Source: Solirubrobacter ginsenosidimutans (GTDB taxonomy: Bacteria; Actinomycetota; Thermoleophilia; Solirubrobacterales; Solirubrobacteraceae). Taken from it: 64,000 bases of DNA. Positions within the stretch are counted from its first letter, which is position 1; each line of letters begins with the position of its first letter. This document shows positions 28,298-37,415 of this stretch, piece by piece. The translations under genes were made by a program, and so were the position numbers. The notes beneath the pieces are model-generated. The model made no database searches and was not told the origin of the DNA. It saw only the letters and a program-made list of their open reading frames with translations. The DNA is taken from positions 12,904-76,903 of the forward strand of contig NZ_JAPDOD010000044.1 of assembly GCF_027587205.1 (NCBI RefSeq), in the 5' to 3' direction.

Positions 28298-29485
28298 ATG
28301 GCTGACATCGTTCTCGACGGCGTCTACAAGACCTACTCGGACGGCTACACCGCCGTCAAGAACCTCAACCTGGAGATCGGCGACGGCGAGTTCATGATCC
28401 TCGTCGGCCCGTCGGGCTGCGGGAAGTCGACGGCGCTCAACATGATCGCCGGGCTGGAGGACATCTCCGCCGGCGAGCTGCGGATCGGCGGCGAGGTCGT
28501 CAACAAGAAGGCGCCGCGCGATCGCGACATCGCGATGGTGTTCCAGAGCTACGCGCTGTACCCGCACATGACCGTGCGCGACAACATCGCGTTCGCCCTG
28601 AAGCTCGCGAAGCGCCCGAAGGAGGAGATCGACGCCAAGGTCCAGGAGGCGGCGGACATCCTCGACCTCGGCCAGCACCTCGAGCGCAAGCCGGCCAACC
28701 TCTCCGGCGGCCAGCGCCAGCGCGTGGCCATGGGCCGCGCGATCGTGCGCCAGCCGAAGGCGTTCCTGATGGACGAGCCGCTGTCGAACCTCGACGCCAA
28801 GCTGCGCGTGCAGATGCGCGCGGAGGTGGCCCGGATCCAGCACCGGCTCAACACCACCACGGTCTACGTGACCCACGATCAGACCGAGGCCATGACCCTG
28901 GGCGATCGCGTCGCGATCATGCTCTCAGGCGAACTGCAGCAGGTCGCTTCGCCGATGGAGCTCTACAACAACCCACAGAACCTGTTCGTTGCGGGCTTCA
29001 TCGGCTCGCCGGGCATGAACTTCCTTCCGGCGACGATCGACGGCGACACGGCGAAGCTGCCGATGGTCACCGTGAAGCTGCCGCAGGAGGTCCGCGAGCG
29101 GATCGGCCGCATCGAGGGCAACAAGAAGGTCATCGCCGGCATCCGGCCCGAGGACTTCGAGGACGCCGAGCGGGTTCCCGCCGAATCCCGCGACCGCGGC
29201 ACGACGTTCAAGACCAAGTTCGACCTCGTCGAGGCGATGGGCGCGGAGTTCTACGTCCACTTCGGCGTCAAGGCCGACGCGATGCAGGGCGGCGCGCACA
29301 TGGACGCGCTGATGGAGGACCAGGGCGGCATCGCCGAGAGCGGCGAGGAGGGCGAGGCGGTCGTCGTCGCCCGCCTGGACGCCGAGAGCCGCGCCAAGGC
29401 CGGCGAGGAGACCGAGGTCTGGCTCGACGCCTCGAAGATGCACTTCTTCGACGCCGACTCCGGCCGGTCCCTCTCCGCTAGGTAG
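28298..29485 (+). CDS. ABC sugar importer ATP-binding protein (MsmX/UgpC type)
   Basis: 395 residues. Walker A GPSGCGKSTALN (about 38), Q-loop VFQSYALYPHMTVRDN, signature LSGGQRQRVAMGRA, Walker B AFLMDEPLSNLDAKLR, H-loop VTHDQTEAMTLGDR, then a C-terminal MOBE/TOBE regulatory domain (GIRPEDFEDAE). The frame is open upstream of 28298 but overlaps the permease; the ATG two bases after the permease stop is the natural start. The TOBE region carries an acidic insert (LMEDQGGIAESGEEGEAVV). Last gene of the importer operon, overlapping the convergent glucosidase by eight bases. Confidence 0.95.
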   Translation: MADIVLDGVYKTYSDGYTAVKNLNLEIGDGEFMILVGPSGCGKSTALNMIAGLEDISAGELRIGGEVVNKKAPRDRDIAMVFQSYALYPHMTVRDNIAFALKLAKRPKEEIDAKVQEAADILDLGQHLERKPANLSGGQRQRVAMGRAIVRQPKAFLMDEPLSNLDAKLRVQMRAEVARIQHRLNTTTVYVTHDQTEAMTLGDRVAIMLSGELQQVASPMELYNNPQNLFVAGFIGSPGMNFLPATIDGDTAKLPMVTVKLPQEVRERIGRIEGNKKVIAGIRPEDFEDAERVPAESRDRGTTFKTKFDLVEAMGAEFYVHFGVKADAMQGGAHMDALMEDQGGIAESGEEGEAVVVARLDAESRAKAGEETEVWLDASKMHFFDADSGRSLSAR

Positions 29486-31004
29486 CCAGTCGCAGGATGA
29501 GCGCCTCGCTCGGTGCGAGCGAGGCGCTCACCGCGTTGCGGCCCGGATCGCTGGAGAGCACGAGCTCGCCCTCGACTTGGAGCGGCAGCTCGCGGTCACT
29601 GAAGTTGACCGCTACGAGCAGGCGCTCGTCCTCACCCTCGCGGGTCCACGCGAGGATGTCCGGCCCCGCGTCGTACGGCTGCTGTGCGCCCGTCTGCAGC
29701 GTCGGGCTCTTCGCGCGCAGGCGCGCGATGGCGCGCGCGAGCTGCAGCGTCGAGTCCGGGTCCTCGGCCTGGGTCTGCGCGTTCAGCGTCAGCGCGTCGT
29801 CGACGAACGGCAGCCACGCGTCGGCGGCGGTCGTGAAGCCGTGGCCGGGCGCTTCCGGCGTCCACGGGATCGGCGCGCGCTCGGGGTCGCGGCCGTCGAC
29901 GTCGACGATCCGGTCGGCGGGGATCGTCGCGTTCGGCAGCCCCAGCTCCTCGCCCTGGAAGATGAACGGGGTGCCGCGCAGCGCGTAGAGCATCACGAGG
30001 ATCGCGCGGGCGCGTTGCGCGCCCAGCCCGTCGTGGTCGAAGCGGGTGGCGGGGCGCGGGTTGTCGTGGTTGGACAGAAACCACGCCGGCCACGCCGCTT
30101 CCTCGGCCAGCGCCTCGAAGTCGGCGATCGAGGTGGCGTAGGTGTCGGCGTCCCAGGCCTGGTCGATGAACACGAAGTTGTGCGCCAGGTGCAATTGGTC
30201 GCCGGACTCGAGGTAGCCGACCACGCGGTGCAGGTCCTGCAGCGCCACCTCCCCCACGAGCATCCGGTCGTCGTATTCGTCGATCACCCGGCGGATGCCG
30301 CGCAGGTGCTCGTGGATCGACTCCCAGTCCTCGTCGTGACGGCGCGACGCGCCCTCCTGATCGCGCAGCAGCGGGTCCTTGGCGATCTTGGCGATCGCGT
30401 CCAGGCGCAGCCCGTCGACGCCGCGGTCCATCCAGAACCGGAGCGTGTCGTGCATCGCGGCGACGACCTCGGGGTTCTCCCAGTTGAGGTCGGGCTGCTC
30501 GGGCATGAAGCTGTGCAGGTAGTACTGGCCGGTGGTCTCGTCGAGCGTCCACGCCGGGCCGCAGGCCTTGAACACCGACTCCCAGTCGTTCGGCGGTCCG
30601 CCGTCCTTGCCGTCGCGCCACGTGTACCAGTCGCGCTTGGGGTTCTCGCGGCTGGACCGGGACTCCTTGAACCAGGGGTGCTGGTCGGAGCTGTGGTTCG
30701 GGACCCAGTCGAGCACGAGCTTGATGTCACGCGCATGGCAGGCCGCGATCAGCGCGTCAAGGTCCGCCAGCGTGCCGAAGACCGGGTCGACGTCGCAGTA
30801 GTCGGCGACGTCGTAGCCGAAGTCGGCCATCGGGCTGGTGAAGATCGGTGAGAGCCAGATCGCCTCCACCGCAAGCGCCTGCAGATGGTCGAGGTGGGCG
30901 GCGATGCCGGCCAGATCCCCCACTCCGTCGCCGTTTGCGTCCGCGAAGGAACGAGGATAGATCTGGTAGATGGCGCCCCGCTGCCACCAGGCCGGCTCAG
31001 ACAT
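29478..31004 (-). CDS. Alpha-glucosidase, GH13 oligo-1,6-glucosidase group
   Basis: About 508 residues, the usual length of intracellular GH13 glucosidases. Conserved regions: GDLAGIAAHLDHLQALAVEAIWLSPIF, KLVLDWVPNHSSDQHPWF (region I), GVDGLRLDAIAKI with the nucleophile Asp (region II), MLVGEVAL with the acid/base Glu (region III), WFLSNHDNPRPATR (region IV), and TPFIFQGEELGLP. Start ATG 31004. Converges on the importer operon, overlapping its last gene by eight bases. It probably hydrolyses imported alpha-glucosides in the cytoplasm. Confidence 0.95.
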   Translation of the reverse strand: MSEPAWWQRGAIYQIYPRSFADANGDGVGDLAGIAAHLDHLQALAVEAIWLSPIFTSPMADFGYDVADYCDVDPVFGTLADLDALIAACHARDIKLVLDWVPNHSSDQHPWFKESRSSRENPKRDWYTWRDGKDGGPPNDWESVFKACGPAWTLDETTGQYYLHSFMPEQPDLNWENPEVVAAMHDTLRFWMDRGVDGLRLDAIAKIAKDPLLRDQEGASRRHDEDWESIHEHLRGIRRVIDEYDDRMLVGEVALQDLHRVVGYLESGDQLHLAHNFVFIDQAWDADTYATSIADFEALAEEAAWPAWFLSNHDNPRPATRFDHDGLGAQRARAILVMLYALRGTPFIFQGEELGLPNATIPADRIVDVDGRDPERAPIPWTPEAPGHGFTTAADAWLPFVDDALTLNAQTQAEDPDSTLQLARAIARLRAKSPTLQTGAQQPYDAGPDILAWTREGEDERLLVAVNFSDRELPLQVEGELVLSSDPGRNAVSASLAPSEALILRLAT

Positions 31005-31034
31005 GGCCGGATTGTCACGTAATGTGAAGCGTCC

Positions 31035-31301
31035 ATGCGCGGCTCCCTCTTCGGCATCGCCGGCCTGCTGCTCGCGGCGGCCGTCCTCCTCGCTTTCGCG
31101 GGTGACTCCGTGGCGCTCAAAGCGGTCGCGATCGCGCTCTTCGGCGTCGCGTGCGTGGTCGCCGTGTCGCTGATGTTCTTCGTGGTCGGGCGCTCCGAGG
31201 ACGAGGAGCGCGAGGCCTCCAAGCCCACGCCCCCGCCCGACCCGCACGCGGGCGAGGCGGCGCGACGCTCGCGCCCCCGCCCGCCGCGCCGGCCGACTTA
31301 G
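31035..31301 (+). CDS. Small membrane protein with charged Pro/Arg tail
   Basis: 88 residues: two membrane helices (SLFGIAGLLLAAAVLLAFAG and ALKAVAIALFGVACVVAVSLMFFVV) and a hydrophilic tail (GRSEDEEREASKPTPPPDPHAGEAARRSRPRPPRR). Divergent from the GH13 gene with only 30 bp between, and its stop overlaps the convergent anti-sigma-like gene by four bases. No known family recognised; the codon use fits its neighbours. Confidence 0.65.
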   Translation: MRGSLFGIAGLLLAAAVLLAFAGDSVALKAVAIALFGVACVVAVSLMFFVVGRSEDEEREASKPTPPPDPHAGEAARRSRPRPPRRPT

Positions 31302-32398
31302 CGGATGTAGTCCTTCGCGTCGACGCGCTTGATGTCGTAGGTCACGGTCACGTCCGGTCGCTGCCCGGCGGTCTGACCGACCATCTTCTGAATCACGCCG
31401 GTCTTCGCGTCCACGGTCAGCGTCTCCTGATAGTGGTCGGAGAAGTCCGTGTCGGTGATCTCCAGCGTGGCGCCGCGATCCGTGACGACGGCATTGATCG
31501 TGCTCAGGAGCTTCATGACGCCGGCGCGCACGTCCTTGTTGCCGGCCCCGGCGATCAGCGAGTCCATGCTGGCCATCCAGATCCGGTTGTTGTCGATCGT
31601 CAGCTGGCTGGCCGGAGCCGGAATCGGCCCCTTCGGCTGCTTGAGCTTGATGATCGCGGCCCGCTTCGCGAGGTTCGCCGGCGACGTCTCTGACTCGGCC
31701 GGCTTGTGGTTGCCCGGCCACGTCGCCGCGAGCATCCGCTCGCGGGCCGCATCGGGAGCGAGGCCGACCGCCGCGATCGCCGCGTCGCGCTCCTGCTTCG
31801 GCACGCCTTCGCCCAGGTCGTCGGCCTTACCCACGGCCTTCAACTGCGCCAGCGTCATGCCGTAGTAGTACCGGCCGTCGTCGATGTAGAGATCGGCCCC
31901 GGTGAAGTCCTTCGCCTCCGGGAAGTCATGGCTGCGCAGCACGAGCGTCGCGTCCCCGGTCGGCGCGGGCAGCTCCTGAATCTGCCGCGCGAGCTTGACC
32001 AGCGGCGCCGCCTCGGCCACCGCCGGCGCCCCAATCCGCTTCGCAATCTGCTTCGCGGGCCCGTCACCCGAAGGCGAGGCTCCGGCGACCACCACGATGG
32101 CGATCGCGACCACGGCGGCGGCTGTGACCAACAGCGCATAGGGCCGACGGCGTCCGCCACCGGCGCGTCTCTGCGGGGGCGCGACGGCCGGGGCGAGCAA
32201 CATCCCCCCCGTCGGGCGAAGCCCGGTTGCTTGGCCCGGTCGTCGCGCCCCCGCTACCACGGGCTCTGTCCCTGCGCTGTTCACGCGCGAGGTCCCTGTG
32301 CTGTACGCCAGCAGTGCCGTCCGGGCGTACGCCGTCGTCTCTTCATCAGCCCCCGCCACCTCAGGACGCTGTTCAGCCAGCCACTCGAGCTCGTTCAT
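31298..32398 (-). CDS. CU044_5270-like membrane protein, presumed partner of the ECF sigma factor
   Basis: 366 residues. Cytosolic N-terminal part (MNELEWLAEQRPEVAGADEETTAYARTALL), a single membrane helix (YALLVTAAAVVAIAIVVVAGA, about 87-107), and an outer domain (VLRSHDFPEAKDFTGADLYIDDGRYYYGMTLAQLKAV and a C-terminal half ending VTVTYDIKRVDAKDYIR) like the CU044_5270 family often encoded beside ECF sigma factors. The N-terminus lies where an anti-sigma domain would sit but shows no zinc-binding HxxxCxxC. It overlaps the sigma gene by four bases (ATGA). Confidence 0.78.
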   Translation of the reverse strand: MNELEWLAEQRPEVAGADEETTAYARTALLAYSTGTSRVNSAGTEPVVAGARRPGQATGLRPTGGMLLAPAVAPPQRRAGGGRRRPYALLVTAAAVVAIAIVVVAGASPSGDGPAKQIAKRIGAPAVAEAAPLVKLARQIQELPAPTGDATLVLRSHDFPEAKDFTGADLYIDDGRYYYGMTLAQLKAVGKADDLGEGVPKQERDAAIAAVGLAPDAARERMLAATWPGNHKPAESETSPANLAKRAAIIKLKQPKGPIPAPASQLTIDNNRIWMASMDSLIAGAGNKDVRAGVMKLLSTINAVVTDRGATLEITDTDFSDHYQETLTVDAKTGVIQKMVGQTAGQRPDVTVTYDIKRVDAKDYIR

Positions 32399-32943
32399 TC
32401 GTAAGTCCTGTCCAGGTGGGCGCGCAGCTGCGTGCGCGCGCGGTGGATGCGGGAGCGGACCGTGCCCACCGGAATGCCGGTGGCGCGGGCGATCTCGCCA
32501 TAAGTCAGATCGGCCCAGACGTGCAGCAGCAGGGCGTCGCGGTCGATCGCGGCCACCTTGCTCAGCGCCGCCGCGAGCGACGGGCCGAGCGCCCGCGCCT
32601 CGACGCGGCCCAGCGCGTCCTCGGTGAAGTCGACATCACGCGAGATCGGCGGCTCACCCCGCCGCGCCGCGCTGCGGAAGAAGTGCCGCAGCACGTTGGT
32701 GGCGATGCCGTAGAGCCACGGCCGCGCGTCGTCGTAGCGCGGGTCAAAGCGCGCGCGTTCGTCGAACGCGACGCGGAAGGTCTCGGCGGCGAGATCCTCC
32801 CCCGCCGGGCCCGCGCGGCTCACGCACCAGCGGTGGATCGCCTGCCAGTGGCGATCGAACACGGCCGCGAACGCCGCCGCGTCGGTCAGCGAGGCCGCGA
32901 TCAGCGACCCGTCGGAGCTGAGTTGTTGGTCAAGCACTGGCAC
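32395..32943 (-). CDS. ECF RNA polymerase sigma factor
   Basis: 182 residues. Region 2: FAAVFDRHWQAIHRWCVSRAGPAGEDLAAETFRVAFDERARFDPRYDDARPWLYGIATNVLRHFFR. Region 4: AAIDRDALLLHVWADLTYGEIARATGIPVGTVRSRIHRARTQLRAHL, with a helix-turn-helix for the -35 element. First gene of a two-gene operon with the CU044_5270-like membrane protein. Its target genes cannot be read from this window. Confidence 0.94.
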   Translation of the reverse strand: MPVLDQQLSSDGSLIAASLTDAAAFAAVFDRHWQAIHRWCVSRAGPAGEDLAAETFRVAFDERARFDPRYDDARPWLYGIATNVLRHFFRSAARRGEPPISRDVDFTEDALGRVEARALGPSLAAALSKVAAIDRDALLLHVWADLTYGEIARATGIPVGTVRSRIHRARTQLRAHLDRTYE

Positions 32944-32980
32944 TCATTGCCAGCAAGACCAGTATCAGTTCACGGGCGGC

Positions 32981-35900
32981 CTAGCGCACCCACAACTGGT
33001 CGAGCAGCGTGAACAAGGACTGATGGCTCTGGACGTTTCCGACGCGGCGCGACACATAGACGACCGACCGATGGTTCGTCAGAGGCACGGCCGGCGCCAG
33101 ATCGACCAGGCGCCGGTCGGCCGCTGCCAGCGCGCTCACCGGGTCAGGGTCGCGGCCGTCGAGTGCCGCGCCGACGCTGCGAGCGAGTGGGCCGTCGCAG
33201 AACCGCGACACGTTCTCGCGCAGCCGCTCGGCCGGCGTGGCGCAGGTGAAATGGGGCGCGATGAAGTTCGCCGCGCTCACGTAGTCGCCCGACCAGCCCA
33301 TGAACCCCATCTGCGCGCCGTCGTCGTAGACCGAGCCGAAGTACTCGAGGAGCGTGAGCACGTGCAGCGAGGCGCGGAACCCGAGCGCGTTCAGCAGCCC
33401 CGCGAAGTAGCGCCCGACGTCGCGCCGGAACTCCGGCACGACGACGGTGACCCGTGACCCCGCGCGCCCCGACCCCGCGATGAGCCCGCGTGCGCGGCGC
33501 AGGTCCGGTGCGCCCCACGGCGCCCGCGTATAGGGGCAATAGGGCTCGTACCCAGGTGCGACGGCAGGCACGAACTGGCACGTCGGCGCGGCCACGGCCG
33601 CGCCACCCGTGAGCCTGACGATCCGGGCGCGGTCGATCGCAAAGCTCAGCGCGCGCCGGACGTCGAGCGCGTCGAACGGCGGCCGCGAGACGTTGAGGAA
33701 CATCCACTCCGTGACCGCGTTGAGCACGCTGTGCACGCGCGCGGGCGAGCCGGCCGTGAGCGCCTTCAGCCGCGCGGACGAGACGAAGCTGCTGAACGGC
33801 TCGGCGAGGACCACGAGATCGGCGTCGCCGCGGTCGACCGTGGCGATCTGCGCTTCGACACCGGCCGGCGGCGTGAACGCGACCTCGATGCGCTCCGCGA
33901 AGCCGGCCGGGCGAGCGCGCGCGCCGAAGTAGGGATTGCGGACGAGCAGCCCGCCAGTCTCGAGATCCCAGCGCGCGACGCGGTAGGGACCGGTCCCGGG
34001 CGGCACCCCGCTCGCTCCGGCGGGCACGACGTAGGCGAACGCGGTCGTGAGCTTGTGCGGGAATTCCGCGTCGGGACGCGTGAGGTGGATCGTCACCGTC
34101 CGCGCTCGCGGGTCGGACTCGATCCCCGCGGACAGGTCGCAGCGCCGCGCGCAGCCGCCGGCGCCGACGATCCCGTCGAAGTAGGGCGGATGGTTGGCCC
34201 GGGTGGCGACGAGCATCCGCTCCATCGACGCCCGGAAGTCACCGGCCCGGACCGGAGTGCCGTCCGAGTAGCGCAATCCGCGCCGGAGTGTGAAGACGTA
34301 GGTCCTACCGCCCCGAGTCGGCCGCGGGACGCTCGTGGCCAGCGCGCCGACGAGCGTGGCTCCGCTCGCCCCGCCGACGCGCCGGTAGCCGACGAGGCCG
34401 TCGTAGGCGAGCGAGCTCAGATTCCAGGTCTGCCAGCTCCACCCCTCCGGGTGCAGCCAGTCGATCGGGACCCGGATCGGCTTCGCGGTCGGCATCCGCA
34501 CCCGCAACGTGCCGCCGCGATGCGTCGCCTGTGGTGCGACGCCCGCCGCCCAGACAGCGCCGCGGGCGGCCGCGATCGCCGCCGGGCAGCTTCCCACCGC
34601 GACGCGCCCGGCGACGCGCACCGTCACCGGGTCCACGCGCACGACCGTGCGGTCCTCGCCGCCCGCGACCCACACCGCACCCTCGCCCGCCGCGACCGCT
34701 GTGGGATCGCGCCCCACGCTCACGACGCCGGTGACCGCGTTGCGGGCCGGATCGATCCGCGAGAGCGTCCCGTCGTGGCGGTTGACGACCCATACCGCAC
34801 CCTCGCCGACCGCGATCGCACTCGGTCCCTGGCCGACGCCGACCGTGCTGACGACCTTCCCGGAGCGGGCGTCGATCCGCGCGACGGTCCCGGTCTCCTC
34901 GCTCGCGACCCAGACCGCGCCCGCACCCGCGGCGATCGCCGTCGCGCTGGAGCCGAGCCGGACCACTTGCGTGGTGAGCTCGCGCCCGATCACGATCCGG
35001 CGGACCGCCTGGTCGACGCCGGAGGCGACCCAGAGCGCGCCGCCCGCGACAGCGACCGAGCGCGGGGCGTTGCCCGCGGCGTAGCGGGCGACGACGGCGT
35101 TGTCCTCGGGGTCGATCTGGATGACCCGGCGCCCGCTGCCGTCGGCCACCCAGACCGAGCCGAGCCCGTAGGCCAGCGCCGACGGCGCGCCGCCGACGGT
35201 GATCGCGCCGACCTGCTCGTCGTCGATGCGCGAGACCGTGCCGTCGAGCGCGTTCGCCACCCACACCGACCCGCCGCCGGCGATCGCGGCCGAGGCGCCG
35301 TGGCCGATCCGCAGCTGACGCGCGATGCGCTCGCCGTCGATCAGGCCCGCGTGGTCTTCGTCGATGCGTTCGAGGCCGCCGGGGCGAGCGACCGCGAACA
35401 CGCCCAGCGCGACGAGCGGCGCCGCGGCGATCAGCGCCCAGCGACGCCGGCGCCGCCGCCGGGGCGCGACCGCCGGGCGCGGGAGGTCAAGCGAAGGGTC
35501 CTGGGCCAGGACAGCACGCTGCAGCTCCCGCAGCTCCGCGCCGGGCTCGACGCCGATGCGCTCGACCAGCAGCGCGCGCGCCTGCTGGTAGGCCGCGAGC
35601 GCCTCGGCCTGGCGCCCGGACCGGTAGAGCGCGAGAATCCGCTGCGCGTGGAAGCGCTCGCGCAGCGGCTCGGCGTCCAGCAGCCCGGCCAGCTCGGCCA
35701 GGATCTCGCGATGCCGGCCCGCGTCGAGGTCCGCGTCGACGGCCGCCTCCGCGACGCGCCAGTGCAGCTCGTCCAGCTGGCGGATCTCGGACGCGGCGAA
35801 CGGCTCGTCGGCGACGTCCGCGAGCGGTGCCCCGCGCCACAGGCCGAGCGCGTCGCGCGGGCGCCCGTCGGAGAGCAGGCGCTCGGCGCGCTCGCGGTCC

Positions 35901-36172
35901 AGCTCGCCGTCGAGCGTCAGCTCATACCCGCGCCCGCGGGTCGCGATGTCGGCGCCGAGGCGCCGCAGTTGCGAGACGTAGTGCTGGACCATCTTCGGCG
36001 CGCTCGACGGCAGCGCCTCTCCCCACAGGCCCTCGGCCAGCCGGTCCGTGGAGACCGTTCGCCCCGCCTCCAGCGCGAGCATTGCCAGCAGCGCCCGCTG
36101 CTTGCGGGCCCCGAGCGCGAGTGGCCGGCCGTCGAGGCGAGCCTCGACCGGCCCGAGCAGGAATACGTCCAT
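32981..36172 (-). CDS. SARP/BTAD regulator fused through a membrane helix to a beta-propeller and a solute-binding domain
   Basis: 1,063 residues in four parts. (1) OmpR/SARP winged helix, 1-90 (VFLLGPVEARLDGRPLALGARKQRALLAML). (2) Bacterial transcriptional activation domain, 95-230 (ERAERLLSDGRPRDALGLWRGAPLADV; GVEPGAELRELQRAVL). (3) An eight-Arg stretch and one membrane helix, about 245-263. (4) Outside: a roughly seven-blade Vgb/YncE-like propeller, 285-540, with repeats of the form GxGAVWVAxxxDGTVxRIDP, then a family-5 peptide-binding-protein domain, 550-1063. This predicts a DNA-binding head in the cytoplasm and a ligand-binding body outside. I start at ATG 36172 because the winged helix begins there; a GTG at 36211 is the alternative. 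Confidence 0.88.
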   Translation of the reverse strand: MDVFLLGPVEARLDGRPLALGARKQRALLAMLALEAGRTVSTDRLAEGLWGEALPSSAPKMVQHYVSQLRRLGADIATRGRGYELTLDGELDRERAERLLSDGRPRDALGLWRGAPLADVADEPFAASEIRQLDELHWRVAEAAVDADLDAGRHREILAELAGLLDAEPLRERFHAQRILALYRSGRQAEALAAYQQARALLVERIGVEPGAELRELQRAVLAQDPSLDLPRPAVAPRRRRRRRWALIAAAPLVALGVFAVARPGGLERIDEDHAGLIDGERIARQLRIGHGASAAIAGGGSVWVANALDGTVSRIDDEQVGAITVGGAPSALAYGLGSVWVADGSGRRVIQIDPEDNAVVARYAAGNAPRSVAVAGGALWVASGVDQAVRRIVIGRELTTQVVRLGSSATAIAAGAGAVWVASEETGTVARIDARSGKVVSTVGVGQGPSAIAVGEGAVWVVNRHDGTLSRIDPARNAVTGVVSVGRDPTAVAAGEGAVWVAGGEDRTVVRVDPVTVRVAGRVAVGSCPAAIAAARGAVWAAGVAPQATHRGGTLRVRMPTAKPIRVPIDWLHPEGWSWQTWNLSSLAYDGLVGYRRVGGASGATLVGALATSVPRPTRGGRTYVFTLRRGLRYSDGTPVRAGDFRASMERMLVATRANHPPYFDGIVGAGGCARRCDLSAGIESDPRARTVTIHLTRPDAEFPHKLTTAFAYVVPAGASGVPPGTGPYRVARWDLETGGLLVRNPYFGARARPAGFAERIEVAFTPPAGVEAQIATVDRGDADLVVLAEPFSSFVSSARLKALTAGSPARVHSVLNAVTEWMFLNVSRPPFDALDVRRALSFAIDRARIVRLTGGAAVAAPTCQFVPAVAPGYEPYCPYTRAPWGAPDLRRARGLIAGSGRAGSRVTVVVPEFRRDVGRYFAGLLNALGFRASLHVLTLLEYFGSVYDDGAQMGFMGWSGDYVSAANFIAPHFTCATPAERLRENVSRFCDGPLARSVGAALDGRDPDPVSALAAADRRLVDLAPAVPLTNHRSVVYVSRRVGNVQSHQSLFTLLDQLWVR

Positions 36173-36276
36173 CGAGCGTCCGAGCGCGAGCCTACAGCGC
36201 GCCTCGACCACGGCTCTACCGGCGCTAGACCACGTATGAGGAGGCTGGGAGCAACCGAACCACGAGGAGGTTCCCC

Positions 36277-36858
36277 ATGCGTCGTCTCCCGCTCATCCTG
36301 GCCGCCGCGGTCGCGCTCGCCACCGCAGCGCCCGCCCGCGCGCACGCGCTCGACATCGGCCCCGCTCCAGCCGCCGGCGAGCTCGCCGGCGATGGCTGGC
36401 AGCGCGCGTTCGACGGGCGCAACGCGCCCTACGACGGGAAATGCGCCCCGCTGGCGCCCGGCCTCTATCAGCCCTACTCCACCACGGGCGAGCCGATCGC
36501 GTGCGACCTGCCGGCGGGAGCGCGCCTGTTCATCCAGTTCGGCGCGTACTGCGCCAGCTGGGAAGGTGTCCGCGCGCCGTGGGAGCAGCGCCGCTGCGCG
36601 GTCGAGTCCGACGCGCCGATCGAAGGCCTGCGGCTCTCGGCCCGCGGGCGGTCGGTCGAGATCGACCGGCATCGGTTCGAGTTCGTCACCCGCTGGCGCT
36701 GGGTCTGGGTGCCCGAGGGCGAGCACCATGGCCTGCAAACCTTCACCGCCCACGGCCACGCCGCGATCATCGACGGCCTGCGCGACGGCGACGTCGTCAC
36801 GCTCGACATCGGCTTCCCGGATGGGCCTTTCACGTTCACGGTCAACGTGCACCGCTGA
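36277..36858 (+). CDS. Secreted hypothetical protein, 193 aa
   Basis: Signal peptide (RRLPLILAAAVALATAAPARAHA), then a soluble domain with four Cys (KCAPL, IACDL, YCASW, RRCAVE) that could form two disulphides, and Trp-rich strands (FVTRWRWVWVPEGEHHGLQTF). Divergent from the SARP fusion gene with about 100 bp between, so it may belong to that regulator's targets. A GAGGAGG-like ribosome-binding site precedes the ATG. No family recognised. Confidence 0.75.
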   Translation: MRRLPLILAAAVALATAAPARAHALDIGPAPAAGELAGDGWQRAFDGRNAPYDGKCAPLAPGLYQPYSTTGEPIACDLPAGARLFIQFGAYCASWEGVRAPWEQRRCAVESDAPIEGLRLSARGRSVEIDRHRFEFVTRWRWVWVPEGEHHGLQTFTAHGHAAIIDGLRDGDVVTLDIGFPDGPFTFTVNVHR

Positions 36859-36883
36859 GTTCGCGCGGCTCCGGCAACTACAC

Positions 36884-37393
36884 CTAGAGAATCAGGCAGG
36901 AAGTCGTCGCGTGAGCGAACAACTTGCCGCTCTCCTCGGCGTATAGACGACCCTCGGCGGTCGCCAGCCTGCGCCCCACATGCACGACGTGGCTGTCGGC
37001 CAGCACCCGCCCCGAGTCCGCGCTCATCGCCCGCACGTAGCGGACCTGCAGGTCCGACGTCGTGTACTGCTGCCCGGCCGCCAGCGTCGTGTGCACGGCG
37101 CAGCCGAGCGAGGAATCCAGGAGCGTCGCGGCGACGCCGCCGTGGACGGACCCGATCGGGTTGTACATCCACTCGGCGGGCGTGAAGGCGAAGATCACGC
37201 GGCCCTCCTCGACGAGCGAGATCTCGAAGTCGAGCAGCTGGGCGATCGGCGGCGGCGGGAGCTCACCCGCGGCGATCTTGCGGATCGCCTCCAGGCCCGG
37301 CAGCGACGCCGCGGCCATGGCGGTCGCGAGCGGGTCCGACCACGTGAAGGTCCGGACCCGCTCGCTCTCCGTCAAAGAACTGGGTTGCGTCAC
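36884..37393 (-). CDS. PaaI-like hotdog thioesterase
   Basis: 169 residues. The hotdog signature is IAQLLDFEISLVEEGRVIFAFTPAEWMYNPIGSVHGGVAATLLDSSLGCAVHTTL, with the HGG turn and catalytic Asp typical of PaaI/YbgC acyl-CoA thioesterases, followed by LQVRYVRAMSADSGRVLADSHVVHVGRRLATAEGRL. Substrate is probably an aromatic or short acyl-CoA; not determinable here. Stands alone between a convergent secreted protein and the phosphatase gene that runs the same way. Confidence 0.88.
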   Translation of the reverse strand: MTQPSSLTESERVRTFTWSDPLATAMAAASLPGLEAIRKIAAGELPPPPIAQLLDFEISLVEEGRVIFAFTPAEWMYNPIGSVHGGVAATLLDSSLGCAVHTTLAAGQQYTTSDLQVRYVRAMSADSGRVLADSHVVHVGRRLATAEGRLYAEESGKLFAHATTSCLIL

Positions 37394-37415
37394 GCAACCC
37401 AGCCTATAGCATCGC

